Positions 10,567 to 21,626 of a stretch of 64,000 nt of DNA are shown piece by piece. The notes under the pieces were generated by a model. It was not told the origin of the DNA. It saw only the letters and a list, made by a program, of their open reading frames with translations, and did no database searches. How positions within the stretch are numbered: the stretch's first letter is position 1; each line of letters starts with the position of its first letter. The stretch lies in the NCBI RefSeq assembly GCF_000219625.1, contig NC_018215.1:1178001-1242000 (forward strand), given 5' to 3'. This DNA is from Zymoseptoria tritici IPO323 (Eukaryota > Ascomycota > Dothideomycetes > Mycosphaerellales > Mycosphaerellaceae). Position numbers and translations under genes: made by a program.

Positions 10567-11055
10567 CAGAGGAGACCGACCATATTTGGGCATAGATCCC
10601 GGGATTACGACGGATGGCATCGTAGCGAAAGCTTTTGTCATCGTAAATGTGCTTGATTCGTAGGGTGACCAGAACCTATGAGGCGTCTGCATTGAGAATT
10701 GTACATTTTCTTTTTCACCATCGTCATGTCGTAGGAATCGTCCAGGTCGGATGCCCTGATGTCGTTTCGGCATGCTTGCGGAGTCAGGTCCGCAGTCTAG
10801 ACAGCTAGCAGTGCTGGCTACCCTTGAGCTACCACGCCTCGCCTATCGACTTCGCCTTCCTTCGCCTTCACCTTCTTGCAGTCGCAAAATTAGGGACTTG
10901 GCTAGAGGTGCGGCCGTCCGGTCCTGCATTCCAACACAACACCGATCCACACATCAGCGTCTCCATGATCATCGCCTCAACCTCCCATGGCACCGACTGG
11001 CCGCGACTTTACCACCTAGACGTGCCTTGAGAGCACCGACCACATCTGGCAGAGC
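10567..11055. other. Intergenic region upstream of MED13
   Basis: These 489 bp hold the 3' end of the P-loop gene and the MED13 promoter. A CT-rich tract at about 10845-10880 (cttcgccttccttcgcc) is the only notable feature. An open frame from 10772 overlaps the MED13 start out of frame and looks like noise. Confidence 0.5.
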
Positions 11056-14000
11056 ATGGACTTTTTGAAATCTTGCACCACGAACATACATGTGGTGGAA
11101 GATCTCGCAGAAACTGCTCTCCTACTTTACAGGCTACGCGATGAACGAGCTGGAAGCACGCAAAAGCCGAAAGAGGCACGAAAGGCTGTATCACATCTGC
11201 GGAGAGAGAAAGTGTTATGCGCCATCGTGGAGCAGGACATATACATATTTGGCGATGTGAATCCCGAACATACTTTGGAATTGGAGAACACATATGATTT
11301 GGTGGAGGAAGGGACCGTATGCTCTCAGGATGAGACCATATCAGTGGACACGAAGGACATATTTCTGGACGCGGTAGAGCACGCGATTGCGTTCAGTCTT
11401 GCGGTGGACCCAGCAATCACCTATGTCGCGCCTTGGACATGGCTCTACCACGATTCGGAGGCTGAGAATGGCTCCGACGCCGACTCAGGCTCGATCATCA
11501 AGATGTACGCAGAGTATACGCCCACCGCAGCTCTGTTGCTCGTTCCGGAAATATTGCCGGCATCATGGCTACCTATTGGTCACGCTGATGCACAGGTCGG
11601 ATCACACATCATCCTCGCGCCCCGCGGAATCCCGGCCAGACGCATTGCGGAAGCGAGGAGGAGAGTGTCACCGGACAACGCTTGGAAGGCCAAGGTATCA
11701 GAAGTCCTGCAATTAGATGCAATTCAAACTGACGATGATACCGTATGGATCTCTGTCGAACTCCAGGACTCCGCTGGACTGTGTTGTCTTTGGCCCGCGG
11801 AGCTATGTTTGGCGCCTTTCACCGCGACAAACCTGGACTTCTGTGCGACGACTAGGCAAAGCGACTGGCGGCGTTGGCTTGTGGGTCTCGAGGAGGAAGA
11901 TGCTTTCCGAAATCCACTTGCAGTCGCAGAAGAATGGTTCAAGGGTGCAGGTGAACGCGAACAGGCTGTTCAGAACGCAGTGAAAGCTTCTACGGGCGAC
12001 CCTCATTCATCTCAGAACCTTGTTTCTACAGCTGCGAACGACGAGGAGGCCATGACTTCGCCGCCGTTCATGCAACGAGCTCTCGACCAGCAAACTGCGG
12101 TCAGCGGAATATACCCCACGCCGCCAGACGGAATGGCTCAAGCGCCGCAAACGGCTCAGATAAATTTAGGTGCCACGCCTTCTGTTGCTCACACCGATAA
12201 CACCATGTCCGGAGTGGAGATGACGTCAAACACCAATGACCATGCTCAGTCCAATGGCAGCGACCCGGATCAATCTCTGGACCGGGAAGACTTTGAGCTC
12301 AACCAAGAGGACCTCTTCGGCGATAACTCAGGCGGTGTTGAATTTGGAGAGGATGCTGTTGATGATGCGGACTTCAATTTCTTCGACGAGCCGGACGATG
12401 AGCCTGAGCAAGGCACTGTGGCGAGCACGGAAATGGATGACGAATCAACACATGAGCATGAACTGGATCCGGTAATAGCTCAGGATACAGTCACTGAGTC
12501 ACAGGCGGCATTGGACGACATACCAGCCGCTACTGCCGTGGACTCGGCCGTTTCAGAAAATCTGACGTTGCCAACATGTAATGATATAGCAGGCGACGTC
12601 ATTCTTGCTGTTGGCAGCGACGACTCTCGATTTGCAACCCATACGTCGGAACCCGAGAAGGCCTTGAGCCCGTTTGGAATCAGAGAAAGACTTCTGCCTC
12701 CTCCTGTCCCGGCGAGTCTAGCGAACACTGATTCCAAAGACTCCGCAAAATATCGCAAGCATAGCACATTTGCGCCAATAGTCTTCAAGGATAGTTTCAA
12801 TCTCGGTCCTAAGTACGCCGACACGAGACTCGAAGACGATGAGGCGCAACGCCCAATAGTCAAGTCCAAAGTCCCCAACATCAATTTGCCGCCGGTCAAG
12901 AAGAAGTCTAGGTTACTGAGGCAGAAGGCCGACATGGAGTACAGGATGACAGATCCGAACAGCGAGAGCGAGGAGGACTCGTACGAGTCCGCATCCAGCG
13001 ATAGTGACGATGAGCTACCACCGAAGCTACCTTGGGACACAAGAAAAAGAAAGAGGCCTTCTGACGATGACCGGTTGCAGCCTCTTGCGAGCTCCATGGA
13101 AAGGATGTTGTCCGATGATGATCCAGGCGATGACTCTGAGGCGACTGAATCTCAGCATGACGCGGACACAATGCTTGAGAAGTGCCTCCCTCGAGCTTCG
13201 AGCGGTGGTATATCCGTGTCATTCAAAAACCCTTTCGACAACTACTCGGGTTGCGGGCCGAAGAACGCGTCGGGCGAAGAATCTGGAGATTCTATCCGGA
13301 ATGTCGAAGAGTTGTTCAGCCTTCGCAAAGAGGACTTGATCTACGTAGCTCAAATCGTCCATGAGCAAGCGATGTCGATGTCAAGGTCAAGTGTTGCCGA
13401 GCAAGATCTGTTCTCCAACGGCGGTCCTGACCCGGAAAAGGCCCAGTGCGGCCGAATGTCCATCGCAAAGGCTGTGGAATCCGTCTTCCCAGACTTTGAA
13501 ATTTGCGACCTTGTTCAACTCGCTGCAACCAGAGATCAGGCTCCACGACTGACCGTGCCAGTGAAAACACCACAGGGACAACCTCGTATGCCGCAGCGTT
13601 CAGACAGCCAGATCGTTCTTGGACCGGACTACTTCCCTCTCCCGTCACCGTATGTGCGGATACAGCGCGGCGCGGATGATTGGGAGATGACGTCTACCTG
13701 TCTGTCCTTCTGGGAGACTCTTGGTCTAGGTCCCACCAACGGACCCAAAAACGTACGAGCGTTTTGTGTATTCCCATTCAACGAAGATCTGCAACATCTG
13801 GTCGAACAATTCATGGGAGACTTGGGCACGTCTTACGAGAACTGTAAGCTTGGCTCGTACGTACATCTTCGAAATGTCTCCGATGCGTCACTGGACAGTT
13901 TTGAAGATGGCATGGCTCCGGTGGAAGTGAACGAGGAGGGGGACTCTGTCGAGGGCCTTTTGAAAGCATATGCGACTACTTGCGCCGAGCTAGGAAAGGT

Positions 14001-15333
14001 TCTGTCGACTATTGGACACGAAGAAAGCGATCGGACAATCGTGGTCTACATGTTGAACCCGTTCTCTGGCCGCCAAGCTCTACAGCATCTATGCGCGTGC
14101 TTCTGGGTGCTGTTCAAAGCGTATCGAGACAACGTCCCAAAAGCACTCAGGAATCAGTGCGGCAGTGATATTGTCCTGCAAGTGCTGCCCATGAAGCTCG
14201 TGGCATCTTTCGATGAGCTCGTGATGCCAGAAGCAAAGGAAATGGCGTTGCTGGCTCGCGAGGTATACGATCGGTGTCCACCATCGTCCTCTCATAATTC
14301 AGAAACGCTGTCAGCTTTGCCGATTCTTGCTGCGCCGTCAGTAGAGTTGGCCAACGCAGCACCGAAGCGGATCGCTTTTCAGCTCGCAGCCGAGCCGCCC
14401 AGTGACTTACTCCATGAAGGGTCTATCCTCCACCTTGCCTACGCTTGCAGCCAGGATGGACATTGGCTGACTGTAGCCTGGATCGATAACACCGGTCAGC
14501 ATCAATCGACTGCATCGTTCTGCCTGCGCGGCAAGACATTCAGCGAAGTCGCAGAGGATGTCTGGGGCCGTACCCGCGAAATCCTCGCAGCACGACAAGT
14601 CACCTGGCGAGTCTTCATTGTCACGCCTGACGCCATGGATACTTCCCTTTCACAGTGCTGGCGCTCCATCACGTCTCGCCGCAGACCACATCCACTCTGC
14701 GTCACCCTTCTTTCCGTGCAACTCGACCCAATCCTTCATCTCTCCCCTCCCGCTCCTCCATCAGACACTCAAATCACATGGCCAACCGCCGACGGTGGCT
14801 TCCTTACTCCCGCATCCACTCCTCAAGCCGGCAACCTCACCAGCTCCCCCAACCCTGGCGGAGACTCGACCGCGCCTCCAACTCCAGCACCCAGCGAAAC
14901 AATGACCGCTGCCTCCATCGCCGAAAACGACCCAGACGCCTACCTCACCGACCTCACCGACGAAACCTGGGGCGTGCTCCTCTCCCCCAAACTTGCGCCC
15001 TTCGCCTCTTCCTTTCCCGGCCAAGCCAACGGCGCGCTCTTCCGTCGGGGCGACCCTTCGCCCGGGGAGGCATTGCCCTCTCTCGGCGTGAGCGTGCATT
15101 GGACGATTCAAGTCAAACCTTCGGGCGGCGTGGATGATGGGAGTGTCAAGCAGGCGGAGCTGACGTGTAGGGAGGTGTTGAAGATGTATCGCGGTTTGAG
15201 CGTGTTGACCAAGGCGAGGGGGTTGGACGGTGGGAGGAGAGGAACGGAGTGGGTGACGCCGGTCCATGTTGCTATGGTCGTTAGAGGCGTGGAGGGGTTG
15301 GAGGGTTTCTTGGAGAAGGGTGGTGAGACGTGA
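11056..15333 (+). CDS. SSN2: Mediator complex subunit 13 (Med13/Ssn2)
   Basis: Intronless, 1425 aa. Med13 links the CDK8 kinase module to core Mediator and represses or tunes RNA polymerase II transcription. The N-terminus MDFLKSCTTNIHVVEDL is the usual start of fungal Med13. The N-terminal domain extends to about residue 300. An acidic, disordered linker (about 330-700) carries the conserved short block FNLGPKYADTRLEDDEAQ. The C-terminal domain includes FCVFPFNEDL and ILHLAYACSQDGHWLTVAW, followed by the SxCLRGKTFSEVAEDVW region, which is diagnostic. The acidic linker has many Asp/Glu/Ser runs (for example DSDDELPPKLPW). No splice signals are needed and the length fits the family. Confidence 0.9.
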   Translation: MDFLKSCTTNIHVVEDLAETALLLYRLRDERAGSTQKPKEARKAVSHLRREKVLCAIVEQDIYIFGDVNPEHTLELENTYDLVEEGTVCSQDETISVDTKDIFLDAVEHAIAFSLAVDPAITYVAPWTWLYHDSEAENGSDADSGSIIKMYAEYTPTAALLLVPEILPASWLPIGHADAQVGSHIILAPRGIPARRIAEARRRVSPDNAWKAKVSEVLQLDAIQTDDDTVWISVELQDSAGLCCLWPAELCLAPFTATNLDFCATTRQSDWRRWLVGLEEEDAFRNPLAVAEEWFKGAGEREQAVQNAVKASTGDPHSSQNLVSTAANDEEAMTSPPFMQRALDQQTAVSGIYPTPPDGMAQAPQTAQINLGATPSVAHTDNTMSGVEMTSNTNDHAQSNGSDPDQSLDREDFELNQEDLFGDNSGGVEFGEDAVDDADFNFFDEPDDEPEQGTVASTEMDDESTHEHELDPVIAQDTVTESQAALDDIPAATAVDSAVSENLTLPTCNDIAGDVILAVGSDDSRFATHTSEPEKALSPFGIRERLLPPPVPASLANTDSKDSAKYRKHSTFAPIVFKDSFNLGPKYADTRLEDDEAQRPIVKSKVPNINLPPVKKKSRLLRQKADMEYRMTDPNSESEEDSYESASSDSDDELPPKLPWDTRKRKRPSDDDRLQPLASSMERMLSDDDPGDDSEATESQHDADTMLEKCLPRASSGGISVSFKNPFDNYSGCGPKNASGEESGDSIRNVEELFSLRKEDLIYVAQIVHEQAMSMSRSSVAEQDLFSNGGPDPEKAQCGRMSIAKAVESVFPDFEICDLVQLAATRDQAPRLTVPVKTPQGQPRMPQRSDSQIVLGPDYFPLPSPYVRIQRGADDWEMTSTCLSFWETLGLGPTNGPKNVRAFCVFPFNEDLQHLVEQFMGDLGTSYENCKLGSYVHLRNVSDASLDSFEDGMAPVEVNEEGDSVEGLLKAYATTCAELGKVLSTIGHEESDRTIVVYMLNPFSGRQALQHLCACFWVLFKAYRDNVPKALRNQCGSDIVLQVLPMKLVASFDELVMPEAKEMALLAREVYDRCPPSSSHNSETLSALPILAAPSVELANAAPKRIAFQLAAEPPSDLLHEGSILHLAYACSQDGHWLTVAWIDNTGQHQSTASFCLRGKTFSEVAEDVWGRTREILAARQVTWRVFIVTPDAMDTSLSQCWRSITSRRRPHPLCVTLLSVQLDPILHLSPPAPPSDTQITWPTADGGFLTPASTPQAGNLTSSPNPGGDSTAPPTPAPSETMTAASIAENDPDAYLTDLTDETWGVLLSPKLAPFASSFPGQANGALFRRGDPSPGEALPSLGVSVHWTIQVKPSGGVDDGSVKQAELTCREVLKMYRGLSVLTKARGLDGGRRGTEWVTPVHVAMVVRGVEGLEGFLEKGGET

Positions 15334-15863
15334 TTGGATATATGAGATGGGAGACGAGATGTCCGAGTCGATTTAATGTGAATAGGAATCATGATCTTGG
15401 GACATACCAGCAGGTTCCGACTCCGATAGTTCTCATTTCCAGCGGCACATCGATGTTTGACCGATGCAACAATTCTCAAGGATGCACGTGAACTTGACCT
15501 TGCCATGCTCAGTGATGAACGATGCAAGCGTATCTGGCCCAGCACGCTCCAGATGGGAAATCTCCCGAAAAGTGAACCAGACGCCGTGAAATGATTGAGA
15601 TGCTTGAATCTCGCATTGCTCATCTAAAGCATCTCTGCGAGAGACATGAAGATATACCTGCGATGATCGCCCATCCACACCTTCTGCTCGCTATGATCGC
15701 AAAACCCAGCATCTCCAACTCCAAAATACGTGTTCTCCCTATAGCAACATCTTCTCCTTCGACTCCATGACTTATGCATCTGTACACTCCTCCTCACACA
15801 CTCTCTTCTCCGCACTAACACATCCTCACCCACCACGCATCTCTTGCCCCATCTTCTCCGCAT
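15334..15863. other. Convergent 3' intergenic region, MED13 / CYB5
   Basis: About 530 bp between two facing stop codons. Part of it (15740-15860) is CT-rich. No gene or repeat is apparent. Confidence 0.55.
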
Positions 15864-16522
15864 CTACTTCTTCTCACTCGACTGCAAGTACTGGAACGCG
15901 AAAAACGCCACCGCGGCGCCCACCAGCACGATGGCGTAGACGCCCGCTCCCAGACCTCCAGCGTCGGTCGTCGACTTGCGCGCATCGGCGACTTGTTGGG
16001 CGGCGGACTTGGGCTTTGGGTCGCCCTCCTATAATTTCACACCGTATCGTCAGTTTCACATCCTTTCTCACCGTTGTGTCCGCCACGTAGCATCGCCTGA
16101 GTGCAGGCTTGTAGGTGTAGTGGCATATGTAAAGCTTACCACTCTCTTCAAGTTTCCAACCAGCAGTCCGTCCAAAATCTCGCGCGCCTCGTCGCTGTGT
16201 CCGACATCCTCGAAGGCTTCCGTGGCGTCTTGGCCGCCGACGTCGAGCATGACTTCCTCTCCACCTCTGTATATCGCCGTCATGGTCAGCAAGTCTTCAA
16301 GATTGTCCGTGCATTGTACAGGTGGCCGAAATGTTGGGATTTCGCCTGAGAGCTCGTAGGTGTGGTTGAGGGCGCGTGTCGGGTGATGGTGGGAGTGGGA
16401 GAGACGTACGGGTGCTCGTCGACGAAGGAGCTGGCGTCGTAGACTTTGTCGTGGACCACCATGTAGAGGTCCTTTTTGGTGGTGTGCTCGGACACATCGG
16501 AATAGGTGAACTCCTTCGACAT
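15864..16522 (-). CDS. CYB5: Cytochrome b5, membrane-anchored
   Basis: Three exons (16522-16410, 16266-16140, 16028-15864) give 134 aa. Introns are 143 nt (GTACGT..ACAG) and 111 nt (GTAAGC..ATAG). Cytochrome b5 passes electrons to fatty-acid desaturases, sterol enzymes and P450s on the ER. The two axial heme ligands are present: His37 in DEHPGG and His61 in EDVGHSDEA. The rest of the heme core ([20 protein letters not shown]) is textbook. Residues about 107-128 ([22 protein letters not shown]) form the C-terminal tail anchor, followed by a short polar end SSEKK. The first intron splits the Pro codon of HPGG. Confidence 0.96.
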
Positions 16523-17557
16523 GATCGCGGTTTTAGGGGGTGGTCGTAGACGGCGAGCAGCTCTGTGGTGGTTTCAAGAGTCGTATGCGATGTCGTCGGT
16601 GGGTGTCGGTGGGGGGTGAGAGAATGTCGGTGGAGTCGTAGGAGAAGAAGAGAGTGAGCTGGCCGGGATTGTGGACTCGGAAGTTCAGGTCGATAAGTGC
16701 TCCGGTGAGGTGCTTCAAGGCTTCGCTGATTGGCTGTCTCGGGTTCTCGCTCGCTGGAGAGTCGGATTCGGCAAGGTTGTACGGGATGGGAAATGGATTG
16801 GGAGGGGGGGGTATCTGGTCGCTGGTCGCTTGAGTCTACTACTTCTGCCTTGCCTATCCTGTACATTGGCCTACTGCTGATATGGCGGTCGGGACATGGA
16901 AGAAATCGCCATTCTTGGGCAAGTGTGTATCTATGGCGGCGGAATTCCGCATTGTTTCCACGGTTCACTGCTCGGAACTCTCACTCGACTTCACGTAAAA
17001 CGATCTGAGGTATGCATGCTCAACATTCGGTTGCTTCAGAACTTCTTCTCCCTGTGCAGACACCTATGCGCAAGCGAGGACAGCAAAGCCACCACCGGTT
17101 CCTCTTCTGAGAGGTAGAGCGTCCCAACCATTGCTTTCAGATCTTCCTGAGTCTTGAGAGCACTCCTTTCGAGCTTCGACTCCTACCGTCCCATCCATGC
17201 GTTGTTTCCTTCCTCCGGCCATGCTATGCCATGCACAGCACTCCGTCTGTATGTCTCAAATCCATCATGAGGATTCCAGGCTCTGTATCATCGATGCCTA
17301 CAAAAATGCTCGGCTCAAAAGTCATGGGTCGCGTTTCCTTTTCCTCAACAACTGCCTATCTTTTCTCTCCATATCCAAATCGCCGCAGATCTGCGAATTC
17401 TCTATCCGAGATCTTTCTTTCATCTGGTATGAATCTGAGATGTCATCCGTCCACAAAACCCACCTTGGCGCCGCGCTTCGTCTATACATGCGCCTCCATA
17501 ACGTCTTCTAGAGCATTTCTTTGATTGAGGTTTCCTGATGCGTCCGAATCGATGCTC
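16523..17557. other. Intergenic region between CYB5 and the PAK kinase
   Basis: One kilobase with CYB5 promoter sequence on the left and the 3' region of the kinase gene on the right. Open frames here are short and show no family features. There is a G-run at about 16800-16810. I see no gene. Confidence 0.5.
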
Positions 17558-20169
17558 TCAGTTCCCCTTGTTTTTCCGCTCTTCAATTCTAGCAAGGCGA
17601 GCTGCTTTGACGAGCGGTGCGAGAGTGGCCAGCGGCTCAGCGGTCTGGATGAACGCGTGCTGTGGAGAAGTCAGTCGTCCGTCATCAAGCACAAGTGCAA
17701 TTAAACTCACCTTCAACAAATCATGCGCCGACGCTCTCTTCTCCGGGTCGACCTTCAGCGCAAACGCCAGAAAGTCTCGGAACACAGGCGTCAAATTGTG
17801 CTCTTCCTTGATTGCGGGCGTTCCATTCGTGGCGATCAAGTAGAGCGCGCGCAGTGGCGATTCGGTCAGATAAGGAGGCTCACCCTCAATCATCTCGATC
17901 GCCATGATACCCAAGGACCAGATGTCGATTTTTCGTCCGTACTCTTTTCGCGTCACAACTTCCGGAGCCATCCAGTAGGGTGTTCCGACCATGGTCGTGC
18001 GCTTCATGTGCGACTCATTGATCTGTGCACAGAAGCCAAAATCGGTCAATTTGATGCTGCCTTCCATCGATAGCAGGATGTTGTCCGATTTGATGTCGCG
18101 GTGAATCACGCCTTTCGAGTGCAGGAATTGCAGTCCGTGGAGTGTCTCGCGGCAGACGGCCGATATTTGTCCCTCGGACATCATGTTGAATGTGACAACA
18201 TCCGTCAAGCTGCCACCCTCCATGTACTCCATCACCACCCAAAGGTCGCCCTTGACGAGGAAGCTGTCCATGAAGTTGACCACATTCTTATGCTTGCTGT
18301 CCTTCATGACCAGAATCTCGTTGATGATCAGATCCTTCTTCGGTTGTTGTTCCAGATTCATCTGCTTGATCGCTACACACTTGTTGGTGCCCAACTCGTA
18401 GGCCGTGTAGACACCTCCTGAAGCGCCCTGTCCGATCTTGATCAGGTTACGATACTTTTTCGTCGGGTCTGCTGCGTTGCAAATGTTCTGAAGCCGTGTG
18501 ACAACCTCTGCATTGGTGATTGATTGGCGAGGTCGCTGTCTGGGTCGCGGTGCTGGTCCCAATCGAGGATCCACTGCTGCGGGATGCGGCACTTGTCGAG
18601 ATTCGTTCAGAGGTGGGAGGTTCGTGATCGGCGGCTGGAATCCAGGATTTGGTTGTTGCCTCTGGGATTGCGACCTCTCTAGTGTCGTCTGCTTCATCTG
18701 CTGCTGAGCAGCTTTCATAGCCTGCTCCTGCTGGTGTTGATATTGCTGTGGCGACGATACGGGAGCTTGAGGTTGATATTGCTGTGATGGTCCAGTGTTT
18801 GCGCGACTGCGCGACTGTGGCGAATTTGAGTTGGACGAGACATCATTGATCGTAGGAGGCGCGTATCTCACTGCAGGCAGTCCATCATCAGTTCGCGGAT
18901 ACTCACGTTGAGCATTTGGAGCGGGCGGTGCAGCTCTTTGCGGTACGAGGCTCGCTGATTGACTTCCTGGCGGTTTCGGCGCTGGTCGCAAGGGCAGCAT
19001 GCCACCGTTGGACTGGGAAACGGCACGAGAAGGAGGCATGCCAAGACCCTGGCTCATACCACCCGGTACTGGTGGCGGCGCTCTGGGGTTTTCGAAGCTT
19101 TCTTGGCCATTCTTAGGGAATCGCGGACTAGCCGGTGGGCTTCCAATATACCCGCCAGGACTGGCGCCGTTCTGATTATATCCTTGAGGACCCAGCGACT
19201 GTGGGCTATCATGCGGATGTGCATTGTCGAATTTGTGATATGTGTAGTCATCGCTCCCTGTGTCTCCAGCGTTCTCGTTGAAGAATGTCACAACGTCGAT
19301 GATAGCCTGTGGGTTCTTCCTCTGCTCCTGCTCGGTGATGCCATTGGCTTGCAGTGTTCTCTGCCACTCTTTGGGTAGACCCTATTCCATCATCAGCAAT
19401 TCGTCCTTGATATGCTCATCAATATATCATCACTACTCACCGTGAACTCTCCAGTCTCCTGATCATAGCCAACATGCGTCACATGCACAGGGTTCTCCGG
19501 AGCTGAGATTGTTGGCTTCCGCGGCGCACCAACGAGATTATTCATGAAGCTCGAAAATCCACTCTTCTTCTTCCCACTCTTGCTATCCTTGGCCTCATCG
19601 CTGTATCTCTGTCGCGGACTCCGCATACCGCTGGGCTCCGCCCGCGGTGCTGTGAGATCGTCCATCCGCCGCCCTGTCGCCGCCAAGCTCTGTGACAGGC
19701 TCGCGGCGGGACTGGCGGCTGCAGAGTTTTGCGAGGAGCCGTATGCGTAGGGTTTGTTGGGAATCTGTGCCGGCTGCTGGAAAGCGGGATGGGGTGGTTG
19801 CGCGGCAGGCGGTTGCAATGAGCTGAAATCGGTTTGGTATGGGACGGCGTTGATGTTGTTGAGCACAGCTGCGGAGTCGAAGCGCTGGCCCAGTAGATCA
19901 GTCGAGGTCTTGTGGTTCAAGGACCAGCGTGACTGTGGTGCCGTCGGTCGATGTCCTTCGAAGGAGCGGTTGGATCGCGAGGCGGCGTATGTGTCGGGCT
20001 GCTGATGAACAATGGCGGAGCTGGGCTGTGAATCGGCGTGGTGGTACGGAGCTGTCGGCGTGACCGAGATGGAGGGGCGTGGGGCGGTGGTCTCGGCGGA
20101 GGCGGCGGTGGCGGAGAAGTGGCCGGGATTGTGATGTGGAGAGCGAGAGTTGCCTTTCTTGAGAGGCAT
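17558..20169 (-). CDS. p21-activated (PAK) protein kinase, Ste20-like
   Basis: Three exons (20169-19441, 19381-17711, 17659-17558) give 833 aa, with introns of 59 and 51 nt (both GTGAGT donors). Residues about 221-275 are a CRIB domain that binds Cdc42/Rac ([26 protein letters not shown]); the first intron interrupts it. The kinase domain spans about 553-800. It has the glycine loop [10 protein letters not shown], Lys582 in [13 protein letters not shown] with Asp672, DFG with Asp690, and the PAK activation segment [13 protein letters not shown]. All catalytic residues are intact. The linker is rich in Pro and Gln, including tracts near 18720-18790. No PH domain is present, so it resembles Ste20/Pak1 rather than Cla4, although the end [16 protein letters not shown] also occurs in Cla4-like kinases. 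Expected role: polarity and MAPK signalling. Confidence 0.92.
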
Positions 20170-21626
20170 TCTGGAGGTTGTTTGTCGTCGCGCGCAGTGG
20201 AGAGTAAGGTTCCCGTCTCAGTGCCAAGAACGGCTGGCTGTGAACTGAGGGGCGCGGAAAGGGAAGTCGAAGGAAGCTCACACGAACGAACAAGCACAGG
20301 ACAATCGATTCGACGAAATGGCAGAAATCCGAGCGCGCAAGGAAGGGTTTCCGAGGTGACCACTGCGCACACTCTGCGCTGTGGCCTCTGATCGAGCCGT
20401 GGACGTGATACCGTTCTTGGAACGACACAACATCCTGGTTCCGGTTACAGGAGCCCCACCCTATCAGTGAGTGGTGACTTGTCCTGCACGATATCGACCG
20501 AGACGACGAGCACGGCACACGGCGAACACGCTACGAGACGGTGCACATGTGTCGCGACCATGGACTTTGACCACTTTGAGACCAACTGGCGATCACCTGG
20601 ATGGAATGCTTCAATATACTCGACACCGAGGACGGCCCATAGGAGAACAATGCCCGTGACTCGAATTGCGCGCAGAAAGCGGGTGGGAATCACAGATCGA
20701 GCTCCGATCGGTCAGTCTATGTGCACGATAGCAGAAATCGTTACGCATTACAACCAAGAACAAATGCTTTCCAAAGCCAAGTCAACAATGAACCACCAGT
20801 TTTCCTCTTCAGTACCCCACTCCTCACAGAACGACACAGTGTCACGGCATGGAATTGTCAATCTGGCCGGAAAACAGCACATTGCAGACCAGGATCCCCC
20901 GGCTTCCCACTCCAGCGCTGTGTTCGCCCAAGCCGTCCTTCCCCGTAGCAAGGCCCAAACGCCGGCAGACGATGCGATATGCGAGGGAGTATGACAGCGC
21001 AACGCTTTTGCATCCCTCTACCGACTCCGCTGGTCGTGGTTATTGTCAACGCAGGTCCCGTAGCCGAAGACAGGTTCTGACTGCATAATCTCTTCCCTTG
21101 CCACGCGTCGAACCAGACTGCCGAAGTTGCTCTGCCGTCGCCTCCACAACTCGCATCAGAAGTCCACAATTTCACATTGCAGCAGCCATCCGCCCGTGAC
21201 ACGCTGTCGACAGCTCACGCTTCCACCGTTCAGCGCCACGATGCGCTCCGGCTTCCAGAGTTCAGCCCAGTATGCATGTCTAAACGCCGTGAGCAGACAC
21301 TGCATTCGTGGACTTGTCACATGTAGATTGTCTACCGAGGGTTGCCGAATAAGATGCACTCCATCGTTGAACACAGACCTGAAGATCTTGCGCACGTGAG
21401 GCTGGACGATCCCAACCGCAGGCTCAACGTCTGCAGACTGTCATGAAGATAGGGTCCTGGTGACATCGACACTGGTGTTGAGGATGGATGCTCACTTGTG
21501 TTTCTGGTCATTACTGTATCACCACTGACAGATCTCAATGGAGCAGGCGATGACGTTGCACTATCATTATACTACATAACATACGTCGCTAGTATAGTCC
21601 TGCTCATACTTCGGCGTCGATGAGTC
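20170..21626. other. Long intergenic region upstream of the PAK kinase
   Basis: These 1457 bp hold the kinase promoter and probably a long 5' leader, then the 3' region of HSE1. Open frames up to about 200 codons occur on both strands (for example 20467-20994 plus), but none has a recognisable motif, a consistent splice pattern or typical composition. A small lineage-specific gene cannot be excluded. Confidence 0.4.

Noticed and set aside
18700..18800. Possible microsatellite in the PAK kinase linker (CTG/CAG-rich)
   Set aside because: It encodes an interrupted Gln/Met/Pro linker without a regular repeat unit, so it is ordinary low complexity.
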